Below, piece by piece: positions 6,706 through 16,601 of a stretch of DNA of 64,000 nucleotides; the stretch's first letter is position 1; the number at the start of each line of letters is the position of its first letter. Made by a program: the position numbers and the translations under genes. The notes below the pieces were generated by a model, which did not search any database, was not told the origin of the DNA, and was given only the letters and a program-made list of their open reading frames with translations. The stretch is from Fulvivirga maritima (GTDB lineage Bacteria > Bacteroidota > Bacteroidia > Cytophagales > Cyclobacteriaceae), in contig NZ_CP089980.1 in NCBI RefSeq assembly GCF_021389955.1, forward strand, positions 6,319,001-6,383,000, in the 5' to 3' direction.

Positions 6706-8127
6706 TCATTTAAAATGCTCCTTAAACACCTGTTTGGCAGCATGAAATCCACACATACCATGAACTCCTCCTCCGGGAGGTGTAGAAGATGAGCATAAGT
6801 AAATCTGTGTATTGGAAGTATTATAAGGAGAGATTTTTACCACAGGACGCGTGAAAAGTTGGGTCAGGTCTTGCTTGCCTCCATTAATATCTCCTCCAAT
6901 AATATTAGGGTTAAAGGCATGCATTTCTTTTGTATTTTTGATGGAGCGAGCTAAAATAATTCTTTTAAACCCTGGTGCAACTCGCTCTATCTGGTTTTCG
7001 ATCACTTCTGTTCGATCCTCAGTACTTCCATTAGGCACATGACAATAGGCCCATGCGGTATGTTTCCCCTCCGGCGCACGAGTTTTATCAAACACTGTAT
7101 GCTGGGCTAAAAGAACATATGGAGCATTGGTAAGTAGACCTTCATTACACGATTTTTCAGATTCTTTGAGCTCTTCTGTAGAATACCCCAAGTGGATTGT
7201 ACCTGCTTTGCGGCACTTTTCATTAGTAAATGGAATTGGACTATCTAATGCCCAATCAATTTTAAAAATTCCTGCACCATATTTGAAATTACTGAGCCTT
7301 TTACGATAGAAATTGCTCAGATTAGTATTTCTGACCTTAAGTAGTTGTTTGGGTGTCAAATCAAAAAGATAAGTTTTCGATTTTGGCAATTGCTTAATAT
7401 CTGTGATAGGAGCATTTAACACCACCTTTCCTCCCAAGGATTCATAATAAGAAACTAAAGCACTAATAATAGTTTTTGCACCACCTTCTGGAAAAGGCCA
7501 GTTATATTTATGAGCCATGCAACTTAGTACTAGCCCGAATGCACTGGAAGCCCAACCGTCTAACGGTAAAGTAGCATGAGCAGCAGCTCCAAAAAAAAAG
7601 GCTTTCGTTTTTTCATCTTGAAAATAATGATTACACAACTGCTCCGCTGATAGCATAGCTTTGAGGCCAAATTGCACAAAATCTAATGGATGTTTTGGAA
7701 TGGTAAGTGGCCCTAGCATATCAGGAGCTATCCCCTCCCATTTTTTTGTGAGATTATCAAAAATACGGCCATAAGCTTTCTGGTCTACACCCAACTGAGC
7801 AGCGGTTTGAGAGACGTCTGCATAGGCTGCTAATGCACTACCATCTAAAAATGGATGAGCATATGGAATTTCTGGAAAAATCCATTTTAAACCGTACTCC
7901 TCTAATGGAAGAGTTTTTAAAAAAGGAGATGCAAAAGCCATAGGGTGAACAGCTGACCCTGTATCATGTAAAAATCCCGGTAAGGTAAGTGATTCTGTTT
8001 TAGTGGATCCACCTGGAACACTACCACTCTCATATATAATTGTTTTAAGCCCTCGCTTTTGCAAATAAATAGCTGCAGAGAGTCCATTAACACCACTTCC
8101 TATAATAATGCTATCGTACTCTTCCAT
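6706..8127 (-). CDS. Phytoene-desaturase-like FAD-dependent oxidoreductase
   Basis: The 473-residue protein opens with the FAD-binding Rossmann motif IIGSGVNGLSAAIYLQKRG and the extended YESGSVPGGSTKTES seen in the CrtI/PYROXD2 superfamily. It closes with LCSSSTPPGGGVHGMCGFHAA, the usual C-terminal FAD contact. It most likely oxidises or isomerises a hydrophobic substrate, but the substrate cannot be read from the sequence, and the absence of other crt genes argues against assigning it to carotenoid synthesis. The start codon overlaps the stop of the preceding NAD(P)-binding protein gene by one base (TAATG), so the two are one operon and probably translationally coupled. No membrane segment or signal peptide is visible. 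Confidence 0.85.
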   Translation of the reverse strand: MEEYDSIIIGSGVNGLSAAIYLQKRGLKTIIYESGSVPGGSTKTESLTLPGFLHDTGSAVHPMAFASPFLKTLPLEEYGLKWIFPEIPYAHPFLDGSALAAYADVSQTAAQLGVDQKAYGRIFDNLTKKWEGIAPDMLGPLTIPKHPLDFVQFGLKAMLSAEQLCNHYFQDEKTKAFFFGAAAHATLPLDGWASSAFGLVLSCMAHKYNWPFPEGGAKTIISALVSYYESLGGKVVLNAPITDIKQLPKSKTYLFDLTPKQLLKVRNTNLSNFYRKRLSNFKYGAGIFKIDWALDSPIPFTNEKCRKAGTIHLGYSTEELKESEKSCNEGLLTNAPYVLLAQHTVFDKTRAPEGKHTAWAYCHVPNGSTEDRTEVIENQIERVAPGFKRIILARSIKNTKEMHAFNPNIIGGDINGGKQDLTQLFTRPVVKISPYNTSNTQIYLCSSSTPPGGGVHGMCGFHAAKQVFKEHFK

Positions 8128-8996
8128 TAGGATAGATCATTTATATCTACTGTGTTAAGATATTCTTCAAATGTGACGGTACCATTCTTTTCACCAATCA
8201 TATCATGAGTAGTGATATATTTAAAAAAGCCCATTTTCTCATGAAGATTCTTATCAAAAATTTGTGGCAGTACAGCCCCCACATCTGCAACAGTAGAAGG
8301 AATTTTAATAATTTTACCCCCAAGCCTATCTTTTATCATTTTGGCCATTTCATAGCGGGTATGAATTTTTGGTCCTCCTATTAAATGTACTCCAGTGTTT
8401 TTTCTTTTTAAAGTACTGATAACCACTTCTGCCATATCTCCCTGAGCCATGCTATTTGTTTTAGCCTCACCATTTCCAATGACCGGTATTACATGGTGTT
8501 TTGCCATTATTGCCAAATCATGTAGCCCCGAATAAAAGCCAACGGGTCTGAGAATACAATGACTAATTTTTGAATTATGAAGGCTTTCTTCAAATTGTTT
8601 GTGGCTTTTAGGGATGGCATACTGGTCATTGTGCCCAGCTTCTTTTATAGATACATATATATAATAAGATACCTTATTTTTTATGGCGTCTGAAAGTATA
8701 TGGGCATTAGCAAGATAATCAACTTCATAAAACGTGTCTTGCGAATTCTTGAAAAGGCTAACGCTCTTTCCCATGCCTGAAATTACAGTAGTTACACCCT
8801 CAGTAACCCCCTTTACGCTTTCTGGATTGGCCACTGGATCTACGATCCAAATATCATCGGTATATGGTTTAAGCTTTTCTTCACCGCTGGATGAAGTTGT
8901 TTGACCTCTGAAAGGAATAGAATCTCGCTTTAGTCTTTTAGCAATTTCCAAACCTAAGGATCCAGATGCTCCTAGAAGTAACAAATGTTCGCGCAT
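8127..8996 (-). CDS. NmrA/SDR-type NAD(P)-binding protein
   Basis: The 289-residue protein starts with the dinucleotide-binding motif LLLGASGSLGLEIAKRL of atypical short-chain dehydrogenases. A YVSIKEAG segment near residue 115-122 corresponds to the strand after which NmrA-like proteins place their active-site region. No classical YxxxK catalytic pair stands out, so it may be a redox sensor or an epimerase/reductase of unknown substrate. It is the first gene of a two-gene operon with the FAD oxidoreductase, and the stop/start overlap suggests the two act on the same small molecule. The start ATG at 8996 is the only good one. Confidence 0.8.
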   Translation of the reverse strand: MREHLLLLGASGSLGLEIAKRLKRDSIPFRGQTTSSSGEEKLKPYTDDIWIVDPVANPESVKGVTEGVTTVISGMGKSVSLFKNSQDTFYEVDYLANAHILSDAIKNKVSYYIYVSIKEAGHNDQYAIPKSHKQFEESLHNSKISHCILRPVGFYSGLHDLAIMAKHHVIPVIGNGEAKTNSMAQGDMAEVVISTLKRKNTGVHLIGGPKIHTRYEMAKMIKDRLGGKIIKIPSTVADVGAVLPQIFDKNLHEKMGFFKYITTHDMIGEKNGTVTFEEYLNTVDINDLS

Positions 8997-9324
8997 ACTT
9001 TTATTTATGATTAGTCTCTGTAGAGATTTTTGTTATCTGACTCTCCTTAAAAGATGACAGCATTTTTTAGATGCTCTCCTACCAGTCAGGTAATAATTAG
9101 GTTTAGCCACAACATGTTAATTGTCAAAACTAAACCCCTCCTAATAGGACAACTATTCTCAATAAAAGTTATGATTAGTATCTATAATATATACTCAAGT
9201 CATCCCCTCCTTTATTTAAAACATATCACCACTCACGGTACATTTAACGCAGTCCGTAAAACAATCTTCTAGCTTGTAAGTTATAGTTTTAAGCAATAAT
9301 GTTCAAAAAAACGAGAAGAGAGAG
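8997..9324. other. Intergenic region between divergent genes
   Basis: The stretch separates the divergent SDR and coiled-coil genes. A 72-codon plus-strand frame here (9054-9272) has no conserved look and is left out. No hairpin or repeat stands out. Confidence 0.4.
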
Positions 9325-9606
9325 ATGAGTAAAGTAGATGATCTAAACCTAATTACCGAGTATACCAAAAAGTTACAGCAAGCGTCTTTAGAATTAAGAT
9401 CCAAACTGACGTCGATTATACTCTATAATGAACAATGTACCGCGTTAGCACCTGAGGAGAAAGAATGTATTAGCAACATTACCAAAATAATTAAGGCGAA
9501 GGGTGATGAATTAGTAAATTGTGAAAATCAACTACTGGAAGTAATTGAGCATTTCCCGCAAGTGAAAGAGAAAACCCTCAACTCTAAGAATTCGGGTAAA
9601 AGATAA
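9325..9606 (+). CDS. Small coiled-coil protein of unknown function
   Basis: This gene encodes 93 charged residues, almost wholly helical in appearance, with heptad-like stretches at 10-35 (TKKLQQASLELRSKLTSIIL) and 50-80. There is no signal peptide or membrane segment. Three Cys (about residues 36, 47, 63) are spaced without a clear metal-binding pattern. It is isolated, between a divergent operon and a convergent one, with a purine-rich run (agagagag) just before the ATG. I do not recognise the family. It is called a gene because its amino acid make-up is ordinary for the genome and no opposite-strand gene explains it. Confidence 0.55.
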   Translation: MSKVDDLNLITEYTKKLQQASLELRSKLTSIILYNEQCTALAPEEKECISNITKIIKAKGDELVNCENQLLEVIEHFPQVKEKTLNSKNSGKR

Positions 9607-9700
9607 AGATAGATTATCAGGATAATCCACCTTTATTTTATGAGGTCATTACCTCTTATATGCATTTGTCATTCTGATCTCTAAAAGCTATATAGTAGAT

Positions 9701-9758
9701 ATTGCCCTTGATGGTGCGCTCATATTATATCAGTAATTTCATCGCACTATCGGGCAAT
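9701..9758 (-). terminator. Long imperfect hairpin after the DUF1989 gene
   Basis: ATTGCCC...GTGCG (9701-9718) pairs with CGCAC...GGGCAAT (9743-9758), with one 2-nt bulge and one wobble. It lies 24 bp past the DUF1989 stop and could act as its terminator; there is no strong U-run. Confidence 0.4.
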
Positions 9759-9781
9759 TCTACACAAATTATTCTCCCTTT

Positions 9782-10372
9782 TTAACTGAGATCGTCTAAT
9801 ATTTCATAGTGTATAGGTTTAAATGATCCATTATTACTGTCTTCAGCCGAGCACGCGGTTAAACCTACGATCATGTCCATTTCCGCCTTAAATATAATGT
9901 AGTCTCCTGATTTACTGGTAGGAGGACAAACCTCAATTTTTCCATCCTGCGCAAACTGCACATTCATAAAAATATTAAATGCCGTGGGGATGTCATCCGG
10001 CCTAATATCATATTCAGCTAAATGAGTATAAAGATTTTCAAAACAGCTGGGATGATATTCATCGTGCTTATACATTATTTTAAATGTTTCTGCACTACAA
10101 GGAGCGAGAAGAAAGTCATTTCTTCCATTAGTATCTTTCATTATACTGGCCATTATATTTGATCTGTTGCTCCAAAGTTTATTTCCTTCAGTTAACAATA
10201 TAGCTTCCTCAAAATCCAATGATTTTCCTGATGATATCTTCTCTCTTGTATCTTCAGCATTGAAGAGAACCATGTCACTGACTTGCTCTCCATTGGGGTC
10301 AATCACTTTTAAATATTGATTCTTTTTAATCTTGAAAGCACTTCCGCTTTGTTTTTCGATAATATGTAACAT
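9782..10372 (-). CDS. DUF1989 (urea carboxylase-associated family) protein
   Basis: The 196-residue protein matches the DUF1989 pattern: an N-terminal strand region with YLKVIDPNGEQVSDMVLFNAED, then NIMASIMKDTNGRNDFLLAPCSAETF and the closing GDYIIFKAEMDMIVGLTACSAEDSNNG. In other bacteria members stand beside urea carboxylase/allophanate hydrolase genes, but no urea gene is present here. The start codon overlaps the stop of the YqcI-like gene by one base (TAATG), a pairing seen for these two families elsewhere, so they are probably a functional unit. Cys residues in APCSAE and LTACSAE are conserved in the family and might bind a metal; that is inference. The protein appears to be soluble and cytoplasmic. 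Confidence 0.8.
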   Translation of the reverse strand: MLHIIEKQSGSAFKIKKNQYLKVIDPNGEQVSDMVLFNAEDTREKISSGKSLDFEEAILLTEGNKLWSNRSNIMASIMKDTNGRNDFLLAPCSAETFKIMYKHDEYHPSCFENLYTHLAEYDIRPDDIPTAFNIFMNVQFAQDGKIEVCPPTSKSGDYIIFKAEMDMIVGLTACSAEDSNNGSFKPIHYEILDDLS

Positions 10373-11019
10373 TAAACTCTAGTTTGATTAAGAAAAGGAC
10401 ATTTCCATCTTTCATCCACAGCTCTTCCACTATATTGCCGAGCCTCACTGTTTGATCCAAAATCCTCCAACATAGGGTTAGGTACTCCTTGAATTCCCAA
10501 ATCATTTTCACGTATTTTGTGCTTCATAACCTGATATTTTCCTGAAGTTTTAAGATTTTCAAATTGGTAATGCAGGTTAAAAACTAAAGCGGGTATTGCG
10601 CATTGTCTTGAGATCCTTGAACTTTTAGGATGCATACCAACAATATAAAAGGCTTTGCCTCCTACACTAAAGCTAAAATTATCATCCTCCGGATTGTCAC
10701 TAACAGAACCATCCCACGAGTAATTATCCACACTATTTAAAAGCTGAAGCTGCTGCCACATAATTGTTTCGAACTGCTTTTCAGATTTTACTTGTTCTAA
10801 AGAAAAGGAGGCAATAAAACTATAAAACTTCTTAGAATTGCTGTTTATAGATCTTGTAAATTGAAGAAGGTCTTGATACAGTTTCCTAGTAAATTCAATG
10901 TTGTTAAAATATTGATAATCTTCAATTTTAAGGGTATCAGATTTTAAAGTAGACTTCCCCATCAGGCAAGGGAAGTTATCATCTGCAATGTGCTGTTTTA
11001 TTATTGATTGAGCGTTCAT
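10372..11019 (-). CDS. YqcI/YcgG family protein
   Basis: The 215-residue protein has the hallmarks of the YqcI/YcgG family: FPCLMGKSTLKSD near the N-terminus, FSFSVGGKAFYIVGMHPKSSR in the middle, and a C-terminal region ending ARQYSGRAVDERWKCPF. The Cys of FPC and the CPF end are typical. The biochemical role is not established; members are often fused or adjacent to DUF1989 proteins, as here. It is the first gene of the pair and its ATG at 11019 is well placed. There is no signal peptide. A TTGCAA half-site lies upstream (about 11049-11054), but not a full copy of the palindrome described for folE. Confidence 0.75.
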   Translation of the reverse strand: MNAQSIIKQHIADDNFPCLMGKSTLKSDTLKIEDYQYFNNIEFTRKLYQDLLQFTRSINSNSKKFYSFIASFSLEQVKSEKQFETIMWQQLQLLNSVDNYSWDGSVSDNPEDDNFSFSVGGKAFYIVGMHPKSSRISRQCAIPALVFNLHYQFENLKTSGKYQVMKHKIRENDLGIQGVPNPMLEDFGSNSEARQYSGRAVDERWKCPFLNQTRV

Positions 11020-11322
11020 GGTTTTAGGTATTTAATTGACAGACCCTGTTGCAAATTCCTCTCCTTACCTAAAACGTGTTTTTAACGCTATATTAATAGA
11101 ACTCGTTAGCAACTATAACCCCATTCACGCAGATGAACCTCTACATAATGATAATTTTAATTATACCTATTGATGCGATTTGATAGAGGTTTTAGCAACA
11201 ATTCTAGATAATCATAATCCAGTCAGAAAAGATATTTTCCCAAATGCATTTACCTTTTTAGTATTGCCATAATTACACCCTTTTCTTAAAGGCATATAAA
11301 ACCAAGGGTAACCTGACTCCCT
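11020..11322. other. Intergenic region next to the integrase pseudogene
   Basis: About 300 AT-rich bases with no ORF of note. A separated inverted pair, AACCTCTA (about 11135) and TAGAGGTT (about 11187), could form a hairpin. I see no copy of the tRNA-Pro 3' end that would mark an attachment site. Confidence 0.4.
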
Positions 11323-12557
11323 TCAATCATTTTTATTTATAATCGATTTTAATTTACTCATATCAGCACTCAACTTTTGTTCTACGACCTTAGCATAGAT
11401 CTGAGTGGTTGAAATTTTAGAGTGCCCAACATCTTACTTACTGATTCTATAGGCACACCATTACTCAAAGTTACTGTGGTAGCAAAAGTATGTCTGGCCA
11501 AATGAAAAGTAAGATTCTTTTTAATGTCACATAAATCGGCTATTTCCTTAAGATAAGAGTTTAATTTTTGATTAGACATCCCGGGCAATAAAGTTCGCTC
11601 ATACATCACCTTAGGGTGATCTTGATACTTTTCAATAATATCGAGCGCTTGCTTTAACAGCGGCACTCGAATAGTATTACTGGTCTTTTGTCTTTTTGTG
11701 AAAATCCATAATTCCCCATCTACTCCTTTTGCAATATTATCAGGAGTAAGGTTCACTACATCAATATAAGCCAAACCTGTATAACAACTAAATATAAATA
11801 GATCCTTCACCTGCTCTAACCGGGAAATACTAAACTTTTTTTGCTCTATTGTATGCAACTGCTCCTCGGTTAAATACCCCCTTTCAACTTTAATAAATTT
11901 TGGTTGATACTTTGCAAAAGGATCATGCTTCATCCACTCCATACGTATCGCGAGATTAACCATTTTACGAAAACGCTCCATATGTTTCATAATACCGTTA
12001 TTACCTAATGGCTTATGATGATCTTTAGGCTTCCATTTATGAAGAAAAAATTCAAAGTCCGTAATAAACTTATAATTAATCTGAGCTAGATATACATCAG
12101 CTGTAGAGCATTTGCTTTTCAGAAACCTTTCCAAATACTTCTGAGTCGTGAAATAATTTTTCATTGTTCCCCAGGCCAAAACCTCTTTCATTTCGGTATT
12201 ATGGTATTCAATAAGCTTACAAAGTGTATGCTCTTTTTTATCAATTCCTAAAAATTGATTTTTAATAGCCTCTGCAGTAACCAGTCTATTTTGCAATACC
12301 ATATTCTGATAATGCTGCACTATTTTACTTCTTACTTGCTCTAAATATTTGTTCAAATTTTTCACATCCTCTCGATTCCCCCTAGCCAGTCCTTTGCTGG
12401 TATTCCAATTGCTTTCCTCAATGGAGCGCTTAATAGAAATATCCACTCTCTTACCGTTTACTGTAATTCTTGCATAGATTGGAGTTTTGCCATTATTGGC
12501 CTTATATTTTCTTAAATAAAAAACTACTCCAAATGTGTTTGTGTGGGCTTTCATCAT
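11323..12557 (-). pseudogene. Tyrosine recombinase/integrase, frameshifted before the catalytic Tyr
   Basis: This is a Bacteroidota-type integrase with an arm DNA-binding domain (1-85), a SAM-like core-binding domain (about 110-210) and a catalytic domain. The H-x-x-R motif is present as HLARHTFAT. The frame then reads KMLGTLKFQPLRSMLRS and stops at 11382. Moving one base at about 11424-11427 restores MLG-HSKISTTQIYAKVVEQ and continues to a stop at 11323, recovering both the G-H box and the nucleophilic Tyr (codon 11397-11395). A one-base deletion in the GGGC run therefore removes the last two catalytic residues. The gene lies just beyond the 3' end of tRNA-Pro, the usual place for an integrase of a tRNA-inserted element. 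A sequencing error would make it intact. Confidence 0.85.
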
Positions 12558-12782
12558 ACTTAAACTTTTAATTTGTTTTTATTTGATGACCCGGGGGCAC
12601 CTAATCAAAAGTATTTTTGCTGTCAAATAGAAATATTTAATAACAAACAAAATGAATTAAACATCTAATAATCTGATATTTAACCCCTTATTTGTGCCCC
12701 AAATATAAGATAAAAAAAGGGGCACCGAATGGGGCACATTTTTAATGAAATTTAATGTTGATTATTGGTAGGATAAAATAAA

Positions 12783-12816
12783 AAAAGCCTCTAAATCATA
12801 AGATTTAGAGGCTTTT
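12783..12816 (-). terminator. Terminator of the tRNA-Ser/tRNA-Pro unit
   Basis: AAAAGCCTCTAAATC and GATTTAGAGGCTTTT form a 15-bp perfect stem with a 4-nt loop, 23 bp past the tRNA-Pro 3' end. The flanking A-run gives a U-run on the minus strand. Confidence 0.85.
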
Positions 12817-12838
12817 GCGAGCCGTTGACTCTTTTTAG

Positions 12839-12913
12839 TCGGGGCGGCAGGATTCGAACCTGCGACCCCCTGGTCCCAAACCAGGTGCGCTAACCGGGCT
12901 GCGCTACGCCCCG
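12839..12913 (-). tRNA. tRNA-Pro (anticodon TGG)
   Basis: The 5' acceptor CGGGGCG (12913-12907) pairs with CGCCCCG (12846-12840). The anticodon stem CCTGG/CCAGG encloses TTTGGGA, giving TGG. The T-arm reads GCAGGTTCGAATCCTGC. CCA is not encoded. It is cotranscribed with tRNA-Ser upstream. Confidence 0.97.
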
Positions 12914-12929
12914 AACTTATTTTTATCTG

Positions 12930-13017
12930 CGGAGAGAGGGGGATTCGAACCCCCCGGTACCTTTACAGGTACGGCAGTTTAGCAAACTGCTGGTTTCAGC
13001 CACTCACCCACCTCTCC
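12930..13017 (-). tRNA. tRNA-Ser (anticodon GCT)
   Basis: GGAGAGG at the 5' end pairs with the 3' acceptor strand (one G-U pair). The anticodon stem GCAGT/ACTGC encloses TTGCTAA, giving GCT. The long variable arm GTACCTGTAAAGGTAC is typical of tRNA-Ser. Confidence 0.97.
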
Positions 13018-13108
13018 AAGGTTCGTTAACCGTAATTTCTTGCTTTTTTCAACAGTGTTGCCGTCCCTCGTTTGCTCTTGCCCTCACTGCTTTCCCTAAA
13101 AGCGAGTG

Positions 13109-13140
13109 CAAATATAACAGAACTCTTTCCTCTTTACCAA
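13109..13140 (-). promoter_or_regulatory. Promoter of the tRNA-Ser/tRNA-Pro unit
   Basis: Minus strand TTG (13140-13138), a 21-nt spacer and TATATTTG (13116-13109), an exact TAnnTTTG box, lie about 90 bp upstream of tRNA-Ser. Confidence 0.7.
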
Positions 13141-13238
13141 ACACTTCCTAAAAGTTTTTTAAAATATTTTTTCTCACACAAACTAAACCCGCTTTTAACC
13201 CGTTAATTGACCAGTCTTGTATTTAATAGACTTGGTAT

Positions 13239-13268
13239 TTGAGTGCATTGAGAGCTTTTATATATTTG
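13239..13268 (+). promoter_or_regulatory. Promoter of the batB-batC unit
   Basis: TTG (13239-13241), exactly 19 nt, and TATATTTG (13261-13268) match the Bacteroidota promoter consensus. Its position means translation must start at the ATG at 13304 and not at the in-frame ATG at 13217. Confidence 0.75.
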
Positions 13269-13303
13269 CCTCTTTGCCACCATTAATTGGAAGTTTTTAT
13301 ATC

Positions 13304-14272
13304 ATGAACTGGCTTTACTCTTTAACCGGCCTGGAAATGGCTTTTGTATTACTTTTTGTCATATTCTACATCGCCTATATCATTAGGGTAGTGAGCATTG
13401 GCAGAAAATTAAGAACACCATTCGGACAAGTGTTTATAAAAACCGTAGTCCGTACTGTGTACTTTGCCTTGCTTGTAATCGCGCTCATGGGGCCTTCTTT
13501 CGGAGAAACCAAAAGAGAAGTGAAATCAGTAGGTAAAGATATTTTTGTATTGGTAGACCTTTCTCAGTCTATGAATGCTACAGACATACAACCTTCTCGG
13601 TTAGAGAAAGTGAAATTTGAGCTTAAAAATATTGTTGAAGCTTTTAACTCAGACAGAATTGGAGTTATCATTTTTTCTTCTGAAGCATTCATGCAAGCCC
13701 CGCTCACTTTTGATCAAAATGCGCTTAATCTCTTCATAGAAACCCTCAACACCTCACTGGTGCCCAACGCAGGTACGGACTTTGGCCCTCCCCTACGCAT
13801 GGCACTGGATAAGCTTAATAATGAAGACTCCCCCATTACCCAGCAAAAATCTAAGGTAATAGTGCTTATTAGTGATGGTGAAGACTTTGGAGAAGACACC
13901 GAAGAGGTAATTAATGAAATAGAAGATCAGAATATTAAACTATTCACCCTGGGTGTAGGTACCTCCAGAGGTAGTAAGTTAATGGAAGCCGGACAGTACA
14001 AAAAGGATAATGAAGGCAAAGATGTGCTTACCCGCTTAGATAACCGCACCTTAAGGCAACTGGCTAAAGAAACTGATGGTGAGTATTTTGAAATCAATGA
14101 AACTAATAATGATGTTTCTCGATTAATAAATACGATTAACAATATTGAAGGCGAACTTAGAGATACTCGTCAGGTAGATGTTTCGGCTAACCGATATTAT
14201 TATTTTTTAGCTGCAGCACTTTTACTAATTTTACTAGATGTTCTTGTTTCTATAAAAACAATTAAGATTTAA
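13304..14272 (+). CDS. batB: BatB-like VWA domain membrane protein (aerotolerance)
   Basis: From the ATG at 13304 the 322-residue protein begins MNWLYSLTGLEMAF, with two N-terminal membrane helices. A von Willebrand factor A domain follows, carrying the metal-ion-dependent adhesion motif DLSQSMNATD and the later Thr/Asp positions (NAGTDFGPP, LISDGEDFG). A last membrane helix sits at the C-terminus (YYYFLAAALLLILLDVL). This is the layout of BatA/BatB proteins of the Bacteroides aerotolerance operon, thought to act at the inner membrane under stress. The upstream in-frame ATG at 13217 would place 29 residues over the promoter and is rejected. The batC-like gene follows after 9 bp. No moxR, DUF58 or batA gene is beside it. 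Confidence 0.85.
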   Translation: MNWLYSLTGLEMAFVLLFVIFYIAYIIRVVSIGRKLRTPFGQVFIKTVVRTVYFALLVIALMGPSFGETKREVKSVGKDIFVLVDLSQSMNATDIQPSRLEKVKFELKNIVEAFNSDRIGVIIFSSEAFMQAPLTFDQNALNLFIETLNTSLVPNAGTDFGPPLRMALDKLNNEDSPITQQKSKVIVLISDGEDFGEDTEEVINEIEDQNIKLFTLGVGTSRGSKLMEAGQYKKDNEGKDVLTRLDNRTLRQLAKETDGEYFEINETNNDVSRLINTINNIEGELRDTRQVDVSANRYYYFLAAALLLILLDVLVSIKTIKI

Positions 14273-14281
14273 AAAAGGCCT

Positions 14282-15202
14282 ATGAAGTACCTTGTTTTAA
14301 CGGTTTTAGTAATGGTAAGCTCCTCTTTTGGAGAGCTCGATCGTATTGCGAAGATCAATAAGCTTAAAAAAGAAGCTAAAGAAGCTTATAACAGCGGAAA
14401 TTTTGACAAGGCTATTGATAACTACCACTATCTGCTAGATACGCTGCAGATGGAAGACGACAATATTACGCTTAACCTGGCCAATGCCTACTTCCAAAAG
14501 AAAGACACTACCAATGCTTTTAATAACTATGAGAGCATAATCAACAGCGAAAATAAAAGTGTACGCTCGGTAGCTCATCAGCAGCTGGGCATTATGGCTA
14601 ACAGAACCAAGAAATACGAAGAGGCGCTGGAACACTTCAAACAAGCCCTAAAAGCTGACCCTACTAATGAAGAGGCCCGCTATAATTATGAGATGGTGAA
14701 AAAGGCTCTTGAGAATCAAAAAGACCAAAACAACCAGGATCAGGATAAAAACGACGAGAATAAAGATCAGCAAGATCAAAAGGATCAACAAGACAAGGAT
14801 CAGAAAAACCAAGATAAGAAAGACGGCGATCAGGAAAACGAAGATCAGCAGAATCAGGATCAGCAAAGTGAAGATGAGAAAGGTCAGGAAAAAGACCAGC
14901 AAGAGAAAGACGGAAAACCTGACGAAAAAGATAAAGAAGGAGAAGAGCAGAAAAAGGGCGAAAAAGACGATACTAAGAAAGAAGACGCAGACGAAAAGCA
15001 GCAAGCAGGAGAAGAAAATGACAAAAAAGAAGGTGACGAAGAGAATATGAGCTCCGTATCTGAGAAGCTTAAAGAAATGAAAATGTCTCCTGAAAAGGCT
15101 AAAATGATACTGGAAGCCTTAAAAAACAAAGAGATTCAATATTACCAGCAAAATAAACACAAGGCTACCAAGCCAAAATCATCTGGCAAGCCTGACTGGT
15201 AA
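14282..15202 (+). CDS. batC: BatC-like TPR protein with acidic/Lys/Gln low-complexity tail
   Basis: The 306-residue protein has a signal peptide (MKYLVLTVLVMVSSSFG), then about three TPR units at 25-140 (AYNSGNFDKAIDNYHYLL; ALEHFKQALKADPTNEEARYN). A long tail of about 110 residues made mostly of Asp, Gln, Lys, Glu and Asn follows, ending in a short helical stretch. TPR plus charged tail is the usual BatC design. It sits 9 bp after batB under the same promoter and probably bridges Bat proteins in the periplasm. The low-complexity tail produces long spurious frames on both strands, which are not genes. Confidence 0.85.
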   Translation: MKYLVLTVLVMVSSSFGELDRIAKINKLKKEAKEAYNSGNFDKAIDNYHYLLDTLQMEDDNITLNLANAYFQKKDTTNAFNNYESIINSENKSVRSVAHQQLGIMANRTKKYEEALEHFKQALKADPTNEEARYNYEMVKKALENQKDQNNQDQDKNDENKDQQDQKDQQDKDQKNQDKKDGDQENEDQQNQDQQSEDEKGQEKDQQEKDGKPDEKDKEGEEQKKGEKDDTKKEDADEKQQAGEENDKKEGDEENMSSVSEKLKEMKMSPEKAKMILEALKNKEIQYYQQNKHKATKPKSSGKPDW

Positions 15203-15212
15203 AAGCATATTC

Positions 15213-16507
<1,295 letters not shown>

Positions 16508-16540
16508 TAAGGCATTTTCTTTCTTTAAATAATATCATCT

Positions 16541-16573
16541 AAAGCCTTTCGTTTACATCGAAAGGCTTTTTTT
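16541..16573 (+). terminator. Terminator of the thiolase gene
   Basis: AAAGCCTTTCG (16541-16551) and CGAAAGGCTTT (16559-16569) form an 11-bp stem, followed by a run of T. Confidence 0.9.
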
Positions 16574-16601
16574 CGTTTCATCATGTCACTATATTTGACT
16601 T

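Noticed and set aside
9054-9272. 72-codon plus-strand frame between the SDR and coiled-coil genes
   Set aside because: No conserved features; the composition looks like translated intergenic DNA.
13217-13303. 29-residue N-terminal extension of BatB
   Set aside because: The -7 box of the promoter (13261-13268) lies inside it, so it would not be transcribed from that promoter.
14648-15129. Long frames in other registers and on the opposite strand of batC
   Set aside because: They arise from the low-complexity Asp/Gln/Lys/Glu tail and give unnatural Leu/Ile/Phe- or Arg/Lys-only proteins.
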